14,304 bases of DNA, from the NCBI GenBank assembly GCA_003663355.1, contig QMZV01000013.1, positions 1 to 14,304 of the forward strand. Reading direction: 5' to 3'. Shown here piece after piece: positions 11,990 through 14,304 of this stretch. Every line of letters starts with the position of its first letter. The stretch's first letter is position 1. Origin of the DNA: Candidatus Aenigmatarchaeota archaeon. GTDB lineage: Archaea; Aenigmatarchaeota; Aenigmatarchaeia; QMZS01. The position numbers and the translations under genes were made by a program. The notes under the pieces were generated by a model. It was given only the letters and a program-made list of their open reading frames with translations, did not search any database and was not told where the DNA came from.

Positions 11990-12121
11990 TTAACTCAAAA
12001 ACTCAATAATGTCTATTAACTTCTCACCAATTTCTTTCATGTTGTGAAATTGTCTCCCTAAACATTCATCGCAAATATAATACTTCTCAAGAATTCCTTT
12101 CACCCTCTCTATTAACTCCAT
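11990..12121 (-). pseudogene. Detached 5' fragment of pus10
   Basis: From the ATG at 12121 the frame reads MELIERVKGILEKYYICDEC, then LGRQFHN, matching residues 1-27 of the Pus10 at 10464-11588 except at three or so positions, and then an unrelated tail MKEIGEKLIDIIEFLS and stop (43 codons). At DNA level 12039-12121 aligns without gaps to 11506-11588; the first 50 bases (12039-12088) are identical and the rest differs at about nine sites, mostly silent or conservative. It retains a good TATA box (GATTTAAATC, about 12142-12151 on the minus strand), about 21-30 nt upstream, which the full gene lacks. The fragment is probably the relic of a duplication or of recombination with a related pus10 gene. 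Confidence 0.75.
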
Positions 12122-12158
12122 ATAAATAACCTTTCAGAAAAAGATTTAAATCCAGAAG

Positions 12159-12168
12159 TATAAATAAA
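12159..12168 (+). promoter_or_regulatory. TATA box of the DNA ligase gene
   Basis: TATAAATAAA lies 22-31 nt before the ATG at 12190, the distance expected for a leaderless archaeal message. The divergent pus10 fragment has its own TATA-like GATTTAAATC a few bases away, so 12122-12189 holds two back-to-back promoters. Confidence 0.55.
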
Positions 12169-12189
12169 AAATCTCTAACAAATTTAAAT

Positions 12190-13842
12190 ATGGAATACAG
12201 CAAACTTGTTGATGTTTATGAGAAACTTTCAGCAACAACAAAAAAGTTGGAGAAAACGGAGATTGTTGCAAATTTTATAAAAAATCTGAACAGCGAAGAA
12301 TTAAAAATTGCAATTCCAATGCTTCAGGGAAAAATTTTTCTTGAAAGCGAAGAACAAGAAATAGGGATTGCAGATAAATTAGTTATTCAAACTCTGACAA
12401 AATTAGGATTTTCAAAAAAAGAAGTTTTAAATGAATTTAAAGAAACCGGTGATCTTGGATTAGTTGCTGAACATCTTGTTAAAAGAAAAAGACAGGCAAT
12501 TTTGTTTAAAAGAAAATTAAGTGCTGAAAAGATTTTTTATTCTATAAGAGAACTTGCAAGTTTAACAGGAAAAAGTTCTCAGGAGAAGAAACTGAATATT
12601 ATTCTGGAACTCTTAAATTCTGCAGAGCCAAAGGAAACAAAATATATAATAAGAACAATTATTGAAGAATTAAGACTTGGAATTGCAGAGGGAATTTTAA
12701 GAGATGCTATTGCACTGGCTTTTAATGTAGATAAAGAAATTGTTGAGTACGCTTATAACTTAAAGACAGATTTTGGAGAGGTTGCAATAATAGCAAAGGA
12801 AAAAGGAGAAGAAGGATTAAAGAGAATTAAATTAGAGATTGGAAAACCAACCAAAGTAATGCTTGCAGAAAAATCCAAAAATATTGAAGAGGCTTTAAAA
12901 GATGCAAAAGAACCTGCAATAGAATATAAGTACGATGGCATGAGAACATTAGTGCATAAAGATAAAGATAAAATCTGGATTTTCACAAGGAGGTTGGAAA
13001 ATGTTACTAAACAATTTCCTGATTTAGTTAAACTTTGTAGAGATAATATAAAAGTTGAGAGAGCTATTTTAGAAGGAGAAACCTTAGGAATAAAAGATAA
13101 GAAACCAGTGCCATTTCAGGAATTAAGCAAAAGGATTCACAGGAAATACAATATTGAAGAGATGGTAAAAGATATTCCAATCCAGATAAATTTGTTTGAT
13201 TGTTTATTGGTTGAAAATGAGCAATTATTGGATAAACCGTTTTCTTATAGAAGAAAAAAATTAGAGGAGATTGTTAAAATAATCAAAGGAAAATTTCAAT
13301 TAGCTGAGCAACTGAAGACAAAAGATTTGAAAAAAGCCGAAGAATTTTATCATAAAGCATTAAATCTTGGACAAGAGGGTGTAATGGTTAAGAATTTAAA
13401 TGCTCCATATCAACCAGGGAAGAGAGTTGGTTATATGTATAAAGTAAAACCGGAAAAAGAAACCTTGGATTTAGTAATTACGGGAGCGGAATGGGGACAG
13501 GGAAGGAGAACAACTTGGTTAGCTTCTTTTGTTTTAGCAATTAGAGATGAAGAAACAGGAGAATTATTAGAAATAGGAAAAATGGGAACGGGATTAACAG
13601 ATGAACAATTTAAAGAGATGACAGAAAGATTAAAACCATTGATAGAATTTGAGAAAGACAACATAGTTCATATAAAGCCAAAAATTGTTGTAGAGGTTGG
13701 CTATCAAGAATTGCAGAAATCACCAAATTATAAAAGCGGTTTTGCCCTGAGATTTCCAAAATTGATTAGAATAAGAGAAGATAAAGGAGTTGAAGAGGCA
13801 GATACCTTAGAAAGAGTAAAGAGATTATATAAGCAGACATAA
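12190..13842 (+). CDS. lig: ATP-dependent DNA ligase
   Basis: Seals nicks during replication and repair. The 550-residue protein has the archaeal/eukaryotic LigI layout: an N-terminal DNA-binding domain (about 1-215), the nucleotidyltransferase core with motif I EYKYDGMR (adenylated K247), motif III ERAILEGET (E297), motif IIIa FDCLLV, motif IV EGVMVK (E397, K401) and motif V YKVKPE (K418, K420), then the OB-fold with LDLVITGAEWGQGRR and the C-terminal FALRFPKLIRIREDK. All catalytic residues are intact and the length fits the archaeal family (550-610). There is no sign of NAD+-dependent ligase domains. It is a single gene, divergent from the pus10 fragment and followed after 53 bases by the AbiEi-like gene. 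Confidence 0.97.
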   Translation: MEYSKLVDVYEKLSATTKKLEKTEIVANFIKNLNSEELKIAIPMLQGKIFLESEEQEIGIADKLVIQTLTKLGFSKKEVLNEFKETGDLGLVAEHLVKRKRQAILFKRKLSAEKIFYSIRELASLTGKSSQEKKLNIILELLNSAEPKETKYIIRTIIEELRLGIAEGILRDAIALAFNVDKEIVEYAYNLKTDFGEVAIIAKEKGEEGLKRIKLEIGKPTKVMLAEKSKNIEEALKDAKEPAIEYKYDGMRTLVHKDKDKIWIFTRRLENVTKQFPDLVKLCRDNIKVERAILEGETLGIKDKKPVPFQELSKRIHRKYNIEEMVKDIPIQINLFDCLLVENEQLLDKPFSYRRKKLEEIVKIIKGKFQLAEQLKTKDLKKAEEFYHKALNLGQEGVMVKNLNAPYQPGKRVGYMYKVKPEKETLDLVITGAEWGQGRRTTWLASFVLAIRDEETGELLEIGKMGTGLTDEQFKEMTERLKPLIEFEKDNIVHIKPKIVVEVGYQELQKSPNYKSGFALRFPKLIRIREDKGVEEADTLERVKRLYKQT

Positions 13843-13895
13843 ACCTTATAAATTTGTTACATTAAAATTAATAAATATTTAATTTAGATGTAATT

Positions 13896-14304
13896 ATGGA
13901 AGGACTCTCAAAAAAAGAAATAGAGGTAATTTCCTATCTAGAATTAAATGAGAAATATTTCTTTACAAGAAAAGAAATAAAGAAATTTTTTAATAGTATT
14001 GGTGAAATGAATGTGTATATACACAGATTAATGAAAAAAGGCAGAATAATTAAATTAAATAGAACAAAATATTATTTAATACCTGTAAGAGCTTATAAAG
14101 GACATTGGTCAGAACATCCTTTTATTATAATAGATGAAATATTTAACGGAAAAAATTATTTTATTGGAGGGATGGCAGCTGCATATTATTGGGGATTTAT
14201 AGAACAAATACCAACTCAAATAGAGGTTTATTGTTTAAATAAACAAGGAAGAAGAAAAATATTTAATTTTACTATAATTTTTAAGAGATTAAGGATATTA
14301 AATA
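13896..14304 (+). CDS. AbiEi-type antitoxin / wHTH transcription regulator, 3'-truncated
   Basis: The frame opens at the ATG at 13896 and runs off the window after 136 codons. Residues 1-65 look like a winged helix (LSKKEIEVISYLELNEKYFF, MNVYIHRLMKKGRIIKLNRTKYYLI). Residues 75 onward, with NYFIGGMAAAYYWGFIEQIP then TQIEVYCLNKQGRRKI and an FKRLRILN end, match the AbiEi C-terminal domain pattern (a Tyr/aromatic-rich helix, then Q-x-P and a basic strand). In type IV toxin-antitoxin systems AbiEi represses the operon and counters the AbiEii nucleotidyltransferase toxin, whose gene would follow just past the edge. Codon use is very A/T-rich, which fits a transferred element. Stand-alone AbiEi-like regulators also exist, so the toxin partner is an inference. 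Confidence 0.75.
   Translation, partial: MEGLSKKEIEVISYLELNEKYFFTRKEIKKFFNSIGEMNVYIHRLMKKGRIIKLNRTKYYLIPVRAYKGHWSEHPFIIIDEIFNGKNYFIGGMAAAYYWGFIEQIPTQIEVYCLNKQGRRKIFNFTIIFKRLRILN

Overview
The window is AT-rich, compact, archaeal DNA. The archaeal assignment rests on ribosomal protein L15e, Pelota/Dom34, the GatD subunit of the archaeal Glu-tRNA(Gln) amidotransferase, Pus10, an archaeal ATP-dependent DNA ligase, a class III (pilin-type) signal peptide, TATA boxes close to start codons, and a tRNA with a bulge-helix-bulge intron. The low G+C, short versions of conserved genes and many lineage orphans suggest a small-genome DPANN lineage such as Nanobdellota/Woese-/Pacearchaeota; this is inference, not proof.

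Layout. 1-1296: 5'-truncated dUTPase gene (+), L15e (-), and a divergent two-helix membrane protein (+). 1354-4211: pyrE-pyrF operon for UMP synthesis (-), a short Pelota gene (-), and a MNT nucleotidyltransferase gene joined by an ATGA overlap to a HEPN toxin gene cut to 40 codons. 4274-6843: tRNA-Arg(CCU) carrying a 16-nt intron in its T arm, a double SIS-domain protein, and gatD, all on the minus strand. 6905-8427: a pilin-like cysteine-rich exported protein (+), a lysine-rich probable nucleic-acid-binding protein (-), and a membrane/coiled-coil protein (+). 8485-10244: two orphan minus-strand genes with near-identical 38-bp upstream elements at the same distance from their start codons. 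10360-12121: a possible 35-codon ORF, a pus10 gene lacking the catalytic aspartate, a 92-aa orphan, and a detached duplicate of the first 27 pus10 codons. 12190-14304: DNA ligase and the start of an AbiEi-type antitoxin gene running off the right edge.

There is no stretch above about 300 bases without a gene; the longest, 11937-12189, holds the pus10 fragment and the DNA ligase promoter. Most conserved genes serve information processing (ribosome, ribosome rescue, tRNA charging, tRNA modification, DNA joining) or pyrimidine metabolism (PyrE, PyrF, dUTPase). The most notable signals are the T-arm tRNA intron with a textbook bulge-helix-bulge fold, the degenerate Pus10 (an enzyme family that acts on T-loop positions 54/55) with its duplicated 5' end, the paired 38-bp promoter elements, and a toxin gene that has decayed beside an intact antitoxin partner.
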